Numbered from the stretch's first letter, positions 34,021-46,100 are shown. The stretch is DNA of 64,000 nt from Anaspis maculata (GCA_949128115.1 OX421965.1:33103681-33167680); one strand, 5' to 3'. Translations and numbers: made by a program. The notes: generated by a model not told the origin, from the sequence alone.

Positions 34021-34236
34021 TATATCCCGTTCACTTTTTATTTTCAGTAGAATGACTTTTTGTATCAAAAATAAAGTGACAAGATGGGAGGCTACGGCTA
34101 CGGCTGATGGCACCTGCAAAGTTTTGGATCGGAACTATCAGCGGCCGTTAGCCGTATCCTCCCAGCGCTCCAGCTTGTCACTTTATTTTTGCTCCAAAAA
34201 GTCATTCTACTGAAAATGAAAAGTGAACAGGATATA
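34021..34236. mobile_element. Palindromic MITE, CAGTAGAATGACTTTTTG family, copy 2
   Basis: TATATCCCGTTCACTTTTTA at the left is mirrored by a right end whose inverse reads TATATCCTGTTCACTTTTCA. Both continue TTTTCAGTAGAATGACTTTT. The interior matches copy 1 at 27418-27640, including GTGACAAG, GGCTACGGCTACGGC and TATCAGCGGCCGTTAGCC. Confidence 0.76.
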
Positions 34237-34407
34237 CCTAGGTAAACTCGTAGAATCAGACCGTTGCCGTGGCAGGTGATGCCAACCCTTGAAAACAAAA
34301 ACCCAACGTCCACATAATCTCATGGCAGCGCCCGACTGGCGTCATTTCCCCCTCTGTTATCATCAGTCCAGCTATATTACAGGTTCGTGGCACTTACCTA
34401 TGCGTTA

Positions 34408-35655
34408 TACAGGGTGATATTTTGGAAAGGACCCACCCCAGATTTCTCGCCGCCAAAATTTTCTCCAGGAAAACGCCGAAACAGGTCGATTTTCATTTTG
34501 AGGCCGGACATCTTGGACACACATTGTTGAATTTTCATCTTCTACTCCTTCGCCCTTGAAGCCCACATTCATTTGCTGGCCGCCGGAAATGGACCGGCCG
34601 GCAAGAGAATTTTCGTTCAAAAATGACCTGAATAATGTTTGCTGTCAAAAGTTTTCTTTCGGAAGGCTACCAACACACCCACCAGCAACTACTTTTGACG
34701 GCAAAACATTATTCAGGTCACTCTTGGTCGAAAATGTTCTGACCGGCCGGTAGGTTAATGGGTACCCTTACCCTACCCTACTTCAGAATTTCAACTGGCA
34801 TTTCCTATGTTGTGATTCATCAAATTGGAGGTAATAAAATTCTTTTTCTGTCAAACATATTTTGATTTTTTTCAAATCACCACTCAACCTTTCCTCAAAA
34901 TTCGCTCATTTGTTAATTAATGGAAATTTTTTTCTATATTACTTCTCGATTCTTGGAAAATAATGTTTCCACCGAAAACAGGTCGATTTTTATTTCGAAG
35001 GAGGCATCTAGACACGTGTCGCCAAATTTTAGTCTTCAACCCCTCCACCCTCACCCTACCCTACTTTAAAATTTAGCAAATAACTATAAAAATAGCAATA
35101 TCTACCTTGTGATACATCACATTGAAGGTTAGAAAATTCTCTCTCTTCAAAAATCATTCCAAGCTTTCTAACCGCCCTCTAACCCTTTAAAAAAATTCTC
35201 TCAATTGGGAGGCGAAGGGTTTGAAGATGAAAACTTGACAATACGTATCTTAGATGTCCCCCTCGAAATAAAAATCGACCGATTTTTTCTGGGCAATCTA
35301 TTTCTCAAAGATCGGCAGTCAATAGAGGAAAAACTTCCCTTTATTTGAGAAATTTTTAGAAAGGTTGGGGGTGGTTTGAAAGATTTCAATATATTATGTT
35401 CGACAAAGAGATAATTTTATTACCGTCAATTTGATATTTGATGTATCACAAGGCACAAGATAGGTGATGATATTTGAAATTCTAAAAGTAGGGTAGGGTG
35501 GGGGCGAAGGGGTCGAAGATAGAAATTTGACCATGTGTGTCTTAGATGTCCCCTTCACCCCTTCAAAATAAAAATCGATCTGTTTCGGCGTTTTCATGGG
35601 AAAAAAATTCGCGGCAAGAGATCTGGGGTGGATCCTTTTCAAAAAATTACCTGTT
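34408..35655. mobile_element. Foldback element, TACAGGGTGATATTTTGG end
   Basis: The left end TACAGGGTGATATTTTGG, then AAAGGACCCACCCCAGAT, returns inverted near 35620-35655 (ATCTGGGGTGGATCCTTTTC, then AAAAAATTACCTGTT). Both arms share CGCCGAAACAGGTCGATTTT and its inverse. Interior modules CCCTACCCTACTTTAAAATT and AAATCGACC resemble those of 8540-9638, so the two are probably one family. A second palindrome (GACCGGCCGG and CCGGCCGGC near 34590 and 34740, with AATGTTTGCTGTCAAAAG and its inverse) lies inside. Confidence 0.68.
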
Positions 35656-36960
35656 TTATCTGCGAATCGAGCTGCGAATGATGTTAGCTGTGATTTACTT
35701 TGATTGTTTTGATAAGGCTGCATTCTGTCGTTCAGTACTTTATTCTTGCTAAAATAGGTGAAACTATTCGGTTGAGTAACTGCTAATTGCATTGCGATAA
35801 ATACCCTGTAAGTGAGTATGTATTGATTTTCTACCACCATCATTATTATTATGAGCCAAGTTCACCAAATGAAGAAGTTTATTTCCTAGATTTCAAGCAG
35901 GAATATCCAAGAAAATAGCCATTCTACCACTCACAACTGTTGTTCATCTACACTTATCCAGAAGCACCGCAAAGTGGGGCCATAATCATCTGCACAATAT
36001 CAAGCGGTTGAATCGCTCGCCACTTCTCGGATGGCACGCCATATTGCAAAAATGCAGTCCATTATACATTACGGCCCCATAAGATTCCGCTAAAAACTTC
36101 CATTAACCGTTCCGTCACCATGCATAGCCAACTTCTATCATATCTTCTGGGTTCTTCTGTTCGATGCAATAAAATGGAAATAGCACGAGCCGAACGCGCA
36201 AAAGTGCGGTTAAACTTTTATTGCCGAAGATACCGGCTACTGTACACGGAGTAGTTGGCAGCGGCATAATCGCATTAATATTTACTGCACCACTATATTT
36301 TCCTTGAGCCGTCCAAGTCCCAGGACGTTACATTCAATAAGTGGATTTTTATGTGGCCGAAGTCGTAAAGGAAGGTGGTGGTGTGCGTCCATCTGGCCGT
36401 GGGCTTTTGGCTTTTGAAAACTCTTTTGCCAATAATACCTCATCTGCTCCGATAGAATCCCAATAGTGATTCACTCGTATTAATAGAGGATAGAGGGTAT
36501 AATATTATTATTGAGATATTTCATGATGGGGGGCCACTTTGAGACAGCAGAAGTGTTGCAGCTTATCTCTGCCGGCTCGCGCATCTAGCATAAAGCCAAT
36601 TATGATTATTTATGGACGCGCTATGATGATTAAGTCGAATTGGCGTGCGTTTACTTTTATTTATTGTGAAAATATCGAAGGAGCGACCTCTTCTTCGGCC
36701 TTTGACCACCGGGGTTTTAGCGTTTTATGACGAGGAAAAACAAATGCAAAACACGCTAATAAAGATCAGATACTTACTTCTGGGAAAGCCGCCGGGAGAA
36801 TTTGTAAATATCGCACAAATGGACACGATAAGGTGCTCTGGCGGCTTCTGCAAAGTGCTGCGACATTTCACCACTTTATCACCTACTCTGAACGAAAACA
36901 AACACCAAAGAAAGGCCAATTCTGTTATTAAAGTAAGGCGATTTGCCCATAATAGTAAAT
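35656..36960. other. Unique DNA without a confirmed gene
   Basis: Less repetitive than its surroundings. Frames at 36539-36730 and 36645-36986 overlap each other and have no motifs. It could hold regulatory sequence, but nothing specific is identified. Confidence 0.35.
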
Positions 36961-36964
36961 GTAT

Positions 36965-37120
36965 TATTTTATCGAATTTTTCTTGATAATCGTCCAGAAG
37001 TTGGAAATTCTGGATGCTAAAAATAGAATCGTTTGACAGGTGACACTTCAGAACTGACGTTTGCCTACCTTCTATTGACAATAACCTGTTCCTATTGGTT
37101 GAAAAACAGTTTAATAATAT
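36965..37120. repeat. Diverged duplicate A of a 155-bp segment
   Basis: The segment TTCTTGATAATCGTCC through GGTTGAAAAACAGTTTAATA matches 37720-37880 throughout. Shared blocks include GCTAAAAATAGAA, CTGACGTTTGCCTACCTTCT and CTATTGGTTGAAAA. The solo LTR at 37121 begins right where the similarity ends. Confidence 0.72.
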
Positions 37121-37367
37121 TGTTACGAGTGGCGAGAACCCTAGTCGAAGGCATATAAGCAGCACCGTTCTTGGCCTAGACAGTCAGTATTGAGTACAAG
37201 GCGATAGGCAGCAGATAGAAAGCGAAGTAGTAATAGTAACCTGCGATATTCCAAGTAGATAATAATAATTGTTGGCGTGTATTTATTGTAGTACACAGTA
37301 ATGAACAGTGTGTGTCTTAAAACGATCGTCTCAATAATAAACGAACCCGTACGCGAAATACGTTACA
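37121..37367 (+). mobile_element. Solo LTR (TGTTACGAGT family), plus orientation, shortest copy
   Basis: Begins TGTTACGAGTGGCGAGAACC and ends ATACGTTACA, 247 bp. GGCATATAAGCAGCACC is a TATA-type promoter, and CAATAATAAACGAACCC near the end is the expected polyadenylation region. Flanks ATAT and ATAG could be a 4-bp duplication with one mismatch. No internal region remains. Confidence 0.75.
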
Positions 37368-37719
37368 ATAGTATATTATTATACGAGTTTCATAAGACAT
37401 CGTGTTGTCACACGACTGGTTTTGGGGCATAACGAGCTTGGAAGGAGTGTGACAATGACAATACGTCTTATTATACTAGTGTAATATAGTATTTTATCCA
37501 ATCCTATTGAATAATGCACGCGTTATCACGCGCATACATGCCTGCATTTTTCAAAAAGACTGGATAAAGCATAGTATCTACTAGTGGGTAATGGGTATTA
37601 GGTACTCATTCGGATGCTTTACGACACTCGCCAAAGCTCGTGTCGGCAAATTGCATCTCCATGAGTAAGAAGCAATCATTACCCGCGCTTGTTGAATAAT
37701 ATAGATAGATACTATTATC

Positions 37720-37880
37720 TACTTCACTCTGATAATCGCCCAAAATTTGTAAATTCTGGCTGCTAAAAATAGAAATGTTTGGCAGGTGACACCTCCGCAC
37801 TGACGTTTGCCTACCTTCTATTATTGACAATAAATGGTTGCTATTGGTTGAAAAGCAGTTCAATAATATTATCCAGTAAA
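37720..37880. repeat. Diverged duplicate B of the 155-bp segment
   Basis: The partner of 36965-37120 about 750 bp away. It ends AGTTCAATAATATTATCC, where the other copy is interrupted by the solo LTR at TTTAATAATAT. Substitutions and a 3-bp indel are spread evenly, which does not suggest coding constraint. Confidence 0.7.
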
Positions 37881-37953
37881 GCACCGCATTCGATGTAATG
37901 ATGAATCCATAAGTAAGGCAAAGTAGATAAATAGGTTTTATTGTAGGTAAAAT

Positions 37954-38075
37954 TGCGGCCTTATGAAAGTTTACACTGACGGCGATCGAGTGGCCATGCT
38001 AATTCAGTTTTGACGTTATTTTGAATAAGCATGGTCACACGATTGTCATCGGTGTAAACTTTTATGAGGCCGCAA
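37954..38075. mobile_element. 122-bp hairpin MITE, TTGCGGCCTTATGAAAG ends
   Basis: TTGCGGCCTTATGAAAGTTT, then ACACTGACGGCGATCG, pairs with the inverse at the right (CGATTGTCATCGGTGT, then AAACTTTTATGAGGCCGCAA). A further ATGCTAATTCA and TGAATAAGCAT pairing lies nearer the centre. Nearly the whole element is one stem. Confidence 0.68.
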
Positions 38076-38134
38076 CTGTACTTGCATGGGACCCATCTTC
38101 AAAGAGGACTGTGACAAGTTACTTATCCAGTACC

Positions 38135-39386
38135 TACCGGGTGGGACATAATAAACCGGAATACTTTTTTTGCCTATAAAATTTTTATTCCCTGACCGAT
38201 TTTGACGGGAATAGTACCAACGGAAAGACAATAGACTAGGTCGTACACCACAAAAGTCAAAATGGCCGTCACTTCAAAACTCAAGATGGCGGAAATGTTT
38301 GAATATACACCTTTTTTTGCTTTCGTTCTTTTTGTTCAAAAGTTATGGAAACTGTGAAAACAACAAAATAATCGCCGGAAACAATGGAGTTTTTCTCACA
38401 ATTCAAAACCATTTCGAGCTTATTCGGTCCATTCGTTTTGGAGTTATAGCGAAATTAAAAAAGGCCTACTTCACATGCTCTGACCAGAAATGATGGATTT
38501 AAATTTTGGTTTCCTGCCTCCCAAATTTTTGTTTTTCGGGGCCGATTCCACAAATGTTCTTTTGATTGCCATGATATTGTCCATCAAACTCATTTAGGTA
38601 ATTATTGGGTTTCCATTGACACCAATTTTTGTGGAATCGGCCCCGAAAAACAAAAATTTGGGAGGCAGGAAACCAAAATTTAAATCCATCATTTCTGGTC
38701 AGAACATGTGAAGTAGGCCTTTTTTAATTTCGCTATAACTCCAAAACGAATGAACCAAATAAGCTCGGAATGGTCTTGACTTGTGAGAAAAACTCCATTC
38801 TTTCTGACTATGTTGTTGTTTTCACAGTTTTTATAACTTTTGAACAAAAAGAACGAAAACAAAAGAAGGTGTATATTCAAACATTTCCGCCATCTTGAAT
38901 TTTGCAGTGACGGCCATTTTGAGTTTTGTGGTGTACGACCTAACTTATTGGCTTTCCGTTGGTACCGTTCCTGTCAAAATCGGTCAGGGAATGAAAATTT
39001 TATGGGCAGGAAACCAAAATTTAAAACCATAATTTCTGGTCAGAACATGTAAAGTAGGCCTTTTTCAATTTCGCTATAACTCCAAAACGAATGGACCGAA
39101 TAGGCTCGGAATGGTCTTGAATTTTGAGAAAAGCTCCATTTCTTCCGATTATTTTGTTGTTTCCACAGTTTTTATAACTTTTGAACAAAAAGAACAAAAA
39201 CAAAAGAAGGTGTATATTCAAACATTTTCGCCATCTTGAATTTTGAAGTGACGGTCATTTTGACTTTTGTGGTGTACGACCTAGTCTACTGGCTTTCTGT
39301 TGGTACCATTCCTGTCAAAATCGGTCAGGGAATAAAAATTTTATAGGCAAAAAAAAGTATTCCGGTTTATTATGGCCCACCCGGTA
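38135..39386. mobile_element. Foldback element, TACCGGGTGGGACATAAT ends, with three arm copies
   Basis: Left TACCGGGTGGGACATAAT, then AAACCGGAATAC, returns as the inverse at 39357-39386. The long arm (ACGACCTA, AAATGGCCGTCA, AAGATGGCGGAAATG, TTTGTTCAAAAGTTAT) is present once in plus orientation (about 38160-38520) and twice in minus orientation (about 38640-39000 and 39005-39370). The extra copy was probably created by an internal duplication of one arm. Small frames MNIHL... recur in each arm copy and are repeat translations. Confidence 0.75.
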
Positions 39387-39590
39387 TAGAAACAGACTAA
39401 ACGATTGTTACCTATACCTACTCGGAGTGGTACGGAAAGCAGAAAAAAGATTCTGAATAGGATCAAGCTGAACGCGAAGTTGTGAAAGGACGGGGATTGA
39501 AAAAAATAGAAAGCGACAAGGTCGTATGAAGATGCAGATTGCCTCACTGATGAATCAGATGAAGAATTATGCAAAGTCAAAGAATCATAT

Positions 39591-39975
39591 CGTTACAGAT
39601 TTCTCGTTTGGGTTCGTTTATCATTGAGATGATCGTTTGTAACACACACTGTTTATTACTGCGTACTTCTATAAATACCCTTCAATAAATAATCATTTAT
39701 TAGCGCTTGGGTATATCGCCAATTACTTCTCGCTGTTATCGCTCTGAATTTAGGACTGGTTCGTCAGAGTCGACCCATCGGTGCTTTATATACCTCCGAC
39801 TGTTACTCTGGAACCTTTCACCGGTTCTCCGGCAAATTCCACATTGATCGCGACATAAGACTTCGAGGCGACTCTTGAACAATCCAGGAACGAGGCAGAG
39901 CCCAGGCGTATGCTCTCGAATGCACTAGGGCTTCGTAATCAGCAACTCTGTTCAAAGGATCTGCCATTCGTAACA
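39591..39975 (-). mobile_element. Solo LTR (TGTTACGAGT family), minus orientation, ATAT flanks
   Basis: The right end CGTAACA is the inverse of TGTTACG. The left start CGTTACAGATTTCTCG is a degenerate form of the inverse of the family 3' end. The 4-bp flanks ATAT (39587-39590 and 39976-39979) could be the target duplication. It contains GTCGACCCATCGGTGCTTTA as in the 10755-11262 copy, with a TATATAAAG-type promoter on the minus strand. Confidence 0.75.
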
Positions 39976-40033
39976 ATATCTACAGGCTGTCCCGGAATTA
40001 GTGTTACAAAACTCACAGGGAGATGGGAAATTA

Positions 40034-42209
40034 AACAAGTGAGTATGCCTTCACGTGCGTGAGTCTCAGTAGCGCATTTTCTCAAAGAGGCATATTATGA
40101 ACGTAAAGAAATTTGGTTGAAGGAGAAACACCATTCCTTGCCCACTTTCTTCACTCGAAACTCATTGTGATATTGTGTTATCAGAATGGGGTACTTGCCA
40201 ATGAAATAGATTTGAATGAAAATTCTTTCACTCATCAATATATTTTTTTGTTTGGGGCGGGAGCTGGGAGCGGCGACTAATCAGCAGTAGTTTATTCTTT
40301 CCCATTTTTAGTCGGCTATTAGCGAAAGAATTAGATCGCTATGTCTTCGGGTTCATGTTTTCCATTTATCTCTTACTTTGAGGGCAGCGTGTGGGGGTGG
40401 CGGCATTCTGCAAATTAACTGTTGCACAGTTTGAGCTGAGAGTTTCTGAATGTTTAAGGAATTATGACAATCAATGAAAATTGTAAAAGTTGCATTTTTT
40501 TGTTTAGGGGCGGGAGCTGGAGGCGGCGACTAATCAAAAGTGGCCTATCTATTCCCATTTTTAGTCAGCTATCTATATAGCGGAACAATTTAATCGCTAT
40601 GTCTTCAGGGTTATGTTTTACATTCATCTCTTACTTTGGGGGCGGCGTGTGGGAGCGGCAGAGTTTGGCAAAGAAATTCTTCCACAGTTTGAGTTGGGAG
40701 TTTCTGAATGTTTAAGGTAACATTAAAATGTAATTCAGTGAGAATTATTGAAAGTTGCACTTTTTCTCTTTTGGGGGTGGAAGTTGGAGGCGGCGCCATG
40801 TCAAAGGTAGCCTATTCTTTCCCATTTTTAGTTAGCTATCCATATAGCGAAAGAATTAGATCGTTATGTCTTCGGGTTTATGTTTTTCATTCATCTCTCA
40901 CTTTGAGGGCAGCGTGTGGGGGCGGCAGCATTCGGCAAAGTAACTGTTGCATAGTTTGAGTTGGGAGTTTCTAAATGTGAGGGAAATATGACAATCAGTG
41001 AATATTGTGAAAGTTGCATCTTTTGTTTGTTTGGAGGCGGCAGCTGGAGGCGGCGGCTAATTAGAAGTGGCCTATATTTTTCCAATTTCAGTCAGCTATC
41101 AATATAGTGAAAGAATTAGATCGCTATGTCTTCAGGTTCATGTTTTACATTTATCTCTCACTTTGGGGGCGGCGTGTGGGAGCGGCAGAGTTTGGCAAAG
41201 AAATTCTTGCACAGTTTGAGTCAAGAGTTTCTAAATGTTCGAGGTGACAGTATCAGCTAAATCAGTGAAAATTGTTGAAAGTTGCACTTTTTTCTTTTGG
41301 GGGCGGAAGCTGGAGGCGGCGCCATATCAAAAGTAGCCTATCCTTTTCCATTCTTAGTCAGCTTTCCATATAGCGAAAAACTTGGATCACTTTGTCTTTG
41401 GGTTCATGTTTTTCATTTATCTCTTACTTTGGGGGCGGCGTGTGGGAGCGGCAGCGTTCGGCTGAGCAAATGTTGCACAATTTGAGTTGGCAGTTCCTCA
41501 ATGTTTAAGGGAACATCTCAATCAGTAACATTTGTGAAAGTTGCACTTTTTATCGTTTGGGGGCGGAATCTGGAGGCGGCGACTAACCAAAAGTAGCCTA
41601 TCCTTTCCAATTTTTAGTCAGCTATTTATATACCGAAAGAATCAGATCGCTATGTCTTTGGGTTTATGTTTTTTATTTTATTGCACTTTTTATCGTTTGG
41701 GGGGCGGAATCTGGGGGCGGCGACTAACCAAAAGTAGCCCATCCTTTCCCATTTTTAGTCAGCTATTTATATACCGAAAGAATCAGATCGCTGTGTCTTC
41801 GGGTTTATGTTTTTCATTTTAAAGTGATTGGGGGCGGTTTTTAGCAGTTTTTCCATGTCGGCGGCGCATATTGATGACGGAATGTTTCTTGGCTTACGTT
41901 TATAAGTGGCAACTATGTATTATTCAAAAAATAAGAACACCAGAGCATCAGGTCTGGTAGAAAGTGCAATATTATATTATTTCAAGTTTATCGGGGGCGG
42001 TTTTCTCTATGTTGGCGGCGCAATATAGACATCCAATATAGCCTAGCCCGCCTTTGGGAGTGGCAGCTATGTAACAGCGAAAAAATTAGAAAGCTAGGTC
42101 GTCTAGTTTGGGAGGAGTTCGAGGAACGGACGGACGGACGGACGGACGGACGGACGGACAAAGCGGTTGCAATAGCGATTTTCATCAAGATGGAAAATGC
42201 GCTAAAAAT
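40034..42209. repeat. GC-block repetitive element, long copy (about seven ~260-bp units)
   Basis: Shares both ends with 2816-4032 (AACAAGTGAGTATGCCTTCA at the left, GAAAATGCGCTAAAAA at the right) but is 1 kb longer. The internal marker AGCTATCNATATAGCG or its variant recurs at about 40312, 40566, 40842, 41094, 41360, 41621 and 41761. Spacings are 252-276 bp except the last (140 bp). The interior carries GGGGGCGGCGTGTGGGAGCG and related GC blocks. Small frames inside are translations of the unit. Confidence 0.75.
42128..42159. repeat. (GGAC)8 microsatellite
   Basis: Eight perfect GGAC units at the same position as the six-unit tract of the other GC-block copy. Confidence 0.9.
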
Positions 42210-43198
42210 AAGGGGACTTTTCTCAATAAACATACCCTCCCAAACGTATAATAACGGAGATACAGGCCTTCAAAATTGTTTTATTAAAAACAGTTTTTTT
42301 TTTTGTATAGTTTTTGAATCATCCGAAGAATCATCCAGTCGATTTTATTCAAATTCGAACAAAAATTTATTGAGACAGATCTTTATGGAACTATAATAAC
42401 GAATTTTATCAGGCATTTTCAGGGGCGAAGATGGTGGAGGGCACCCTCCCTCTTTTCCCCCTATTTATAGCCCCCCTTAATATTTTTGAAAACGGTTTTT
42501 AACTCCTGCGTTCAATTTGAAGAAAAAAGTTACTCATGTAAAACTTTGATTAGAGGCTTCATTTTCAAGATATTTGGGTTAGAAACATTAGAAAACATCA
42601 CAAAATCGCCACTTTCCAGGGCCCAAATTGTTTTTTTCTGAAAAACTCCATGTTTCTCAGCAAAAATAATGGTTTATCAACTTGAAACACCCAGAAAACT
42701 CATTCCACTTGACGAATCATCCAATTCTTGAATTCTAATTTTTGGGCCTAAGAAAGTGGCGATTTCGAGATGTTTTGCAATGTTTCAATCCCAAATATCT
42801 CGGAAACTAAGCCTCTGATCAAAATTTTGCAAGAGTAACTTTTTTCTTTCAATAGAACGTAGAATGGGAATTGGAACAATTTCCAAAAATATTCGGGGAG
42901 GTCAAAAATAGGGGGAAAAGAGAGAGGGCACCCCCTATTGTCTTCGCTCCTGAAATTGTTTGATGAAAAACGTTACTATTGTTCAATAGAGACCTGTTTC
43001 AGTAAACTTTATTTCAAATTTGACTGAAATCGGTTGCACGGTTCAAAAGTTATCAAAAAAAACTGTGTTGAACAACTTTGAAGGCCTGTATCTCCGTTAT
43101 TATGCGTTTGCGAGGGTATGTTTATCAAGAAAAGTCCCTTATTTCTCAATTTTCAATCTCCCTGTGAGTTTTGTAACACTAATTCCGGGTCACCTGTA

Positions 43199-46100
43199 TA
43201 TCAAAAGGATAGATCTCGGGATAGATAAATGCTCACTTTAATGACGTGAGGCTGAAACTTCAGATCGATGACTTCAGTACTTTGGATTTAGTAGAGGGAA
43301 AGATAAAATTAAACAGTGATCAGTCAACTATGGAATTTACCGTTGAGTTATTTCCAGTCATTTGAAGATGGAAGACTGCAAATCTGTTTCGACTCCACTT
43401 GTAGAGTTGTAGGTAATGGTAGCTGGGCTAAAGAGTAAGAACGTGCTGGAGATAACAGAGAACGGATCTAAAACTAGTTGGTGCTCGATTGATATTACAA
43501 GTCAGATGTTTGCATGCCGAATTCAAAAAACCAAAATTTTCTGTAGGTACTGTCAAGACTAGGGTCTATGGACAAAAATTGTGGGATGGGCTCATGGTCC
43601 TGTACTTGAACTGGACTGCTATTCGGGCTATCAGGCCGAGCAATAAATAGACGGGCGCTACCATGCCGTAGCCAAAATTTGAGAAGTTCTCAAAAGCCTG
43701 CGAAAAGTTAACAAGTTGCATCGAAAAAGCCTGTACCATCGATATTTGTAGATATATTACTCGATCATAATTGAAGTTTCTTGGTGATTCTTACCTCTAA
43801 AGTTGCCATCATCAGCAGTATAGATGGTTTGAGAGCGGCTCTTTGCCAAATTAATTGCGGCAAGTTTGCAGTTTTGGGCCCGCAGCCGTCGCGAATGTGC
43901 GGTATTTTGCTTCCAATTCGAATTCGGTGTGCTTATTCTGCTTATTTAATGACTGAATAATTTAATTATTATTCATTAACCGCGGCGAAAGAGCAACGTA
44001 GAAGTAGCAGGTGCTGCAGGCAAAAACGATAAGGAACGGTGGCTGCAAGCCGGATTTTAGGTAGGTACAGGTCCATGGTTGAGGACATGATTTACGTGGG
44101 CGACAAAGAGAAACACTGTTTTTGGTGGAATGAATGGAGCCGTCCGTAGGTGCTCACACAAAACGGCGAATCCGAAATGAAACTCTTTTCTCTTCTCTTC
44201 CTGGTGCATGCCTTGGACCAAAGTGCAATTACCTGCACGTTCCGTGCGATGGATGCCAACCACGCAAACACTCATCTCTTGACGGCTAATTTTAGTTACA
44301 ACTCAATATTTTTAAACCATTAGTCAGAGAAGAATAATTACAATTGATCCCCATGATACTTGTCGAGATACTTGTCTAGGATTAAGCGTCTAGATTGCAA
44401 TAATTATAATCTATTTGCGTCCGAGTGACTTGTATTCATACATGGCTTTTAAATGAAATTGCTCGTCCTTGCACATATCGAATTAGAAAGAGCAGAATAA
44501 GAATGGCTTAATTATTCTATAGAGATATGTAAGATATGATGTAAGCATGCAGGAATTAACAATAAAAGCAAGAAGTGCTAAAAGGCTATGTTTAATGCCC
44601 CATCTACCTGCTGCAGTCCTGCCTTGCCTCCTGTCGCAGTCAGCATGCACGTATACGTCAATAAATCATGCGTGATGCAAAATATGCAGAGATGTAACAC
44701 ACACACGAGAAGAAACCCACGGCGGATTCGGACATGTTTCATTATGGATTAATTAGGATTGATCAGAGGAGGTCTGGATCTCGGCTCTTCTCCATAAACA
44801 ATTTAATTAATTTTCTTGGAGGCTCGGCCGAAAGCTGAATAATTGTTTGGGTGGAACAGATATAAAAAGGTAATTTGTTGTTGTGGAAGCGCCTCAGCAA
44901 TCATCGTAATTACGGCGAGGTATTGCAAGAGGTTGTAAAAGATGATAATTGGTCGTAAAAGTTTTGTGCGGGTGTAACCTGCACCGTGGCGTAATAATTG
45001 TGATAGTTTTTTTTTGCAGGCAGATAACACGGTTTTACGTGATTGTTTACGTAATGTTGGTATGAGTATTCGACATCCGCAATCTGCTACGTTCCTGTAA
45101 TAACCTACCCATAGGAAGTGCGGTACTAAAGGGACAGCCTTGTGTTTTCTGAAAGTAGACGAGTTGTCATTTAATAAAAAGGTCACAGGCTAATAGATCG
45201 GGCGACCTCGGCGGCCGAAGAATATCCTTATTTTTCGAAATGAAGTGACCCATATGGTGCCATATAAATGCCTACGCACACAAAAATTTATTATCGCAAT
45301 GGCCAATCACAGCAACAGACTGACGAAGTTTCCGTTCCTCTGGAAAGTCCTGTATTATTCAGCTTGAAACTAGACAGGACATTATATCGAGAAACAATAA
45401 ACCATGTCGAAAATCTCATTTTGATACTACGAACGATAGAGTCACAAAGCAAACAGTTCTAATTACCATATAATCAGCAGCAGTATTGTGTTGCTCAAAA
45501 GTTCATTAACTTTTATTCACGTAATATTATCTGCTGAAAAAATACAACTGCCTCAAGCGACTGAACTCCTTTTTCTCTTTGGATAATTTCATTATGTGCA
45601 CTGCCTCAATTCAATTAATTCCACCTTGTTGTAGTGCGAATTTCGACTCATCCAGTCGATTTAATGGGACCACTCGGCACTTTTCCCAGAATTAAAATTG
45701 AATATGCAGACAGCGTCATTGATCCGATCATTATTGACCTGTTTTCGAATAAAAAAGTGGAGGCGCAAAGACTTTTCCATTCTGTTTTCTGTTGATGCAA
45801 CATTTATCGAACTTTGTTATTTAAAGGTAGGTTGGTATGTGGTATAAGTACCTACTTTTTCATTCAAAAACGGCTGTATTAAAAGACTGTTATGCCAGTC
45901 ATATAAGGTGATGACGATGATGGCAATTACTTCTCAATAAATGATATCTATTCACTAATCAATACAAAATCATTTACCTACGTTCTCTTCAGTGGACGTA
46001 GTACTAGTACAACCTGAATAGGGTATATAAGTTGCGAATGTTGATAAAGGCGAAGAAGTTTGCAGAATCATGACTTAGGGCTCGATACCATGTTGCCGGC

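Larger units (their letters stand above)
39981..43198. mobile_element. Foldback element with a GC-block element inserted in its left arm
   Basis: Left TACAGGCTGTCCCGGAATTA, then GTGTTACAAAACTCACAGGG, returns inverted at about 43160-43198. The left arm resumes at 42210 (GGGGACTTTTC, then AATAAACATACCC, ATAACGGAGATACAGGCC), which pairs with 43055-43145. Arm sequence continues to about 42720, with a second inverted zone (GAGAGGGCACCC against GGGCACCCTCCCTC). The right arm is continuous, so the 40034-42209 block is an insertion into the left arm. Confidence 0.75.

Noticed and set aside
35394..35843. 149-codon minus-strand frame
   Set aside because: Most of it lies in the right arm of the 34408-35655 foldback, and mirrored frames occur in the left arm.
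36725..37165. 146-codon minus-strand frame, with a similar frame at 37606-37884
   Set aside because: It spans the 155-bp duplicate and the start of a solo LTR. Differences between the duplicates are mostly amino-acid changing, so coding constraint is not supported.
38299..39221. Recurring MNIHL-type small proteins
   Set aside because: The three similar frames are translations of the three arm copies of one foldback element.
41282..41822. Recurring small frames in the GC-block element
   Set aside because: They repeat with the ~260-bp unit and shift frame between units, so they are not conserved as protein.
44803..45186. 127-codon minus-strand frame
   Set aside because: Starts at GTG, has no motif, signal peptide or splice context, and the composition is consistent with chance.
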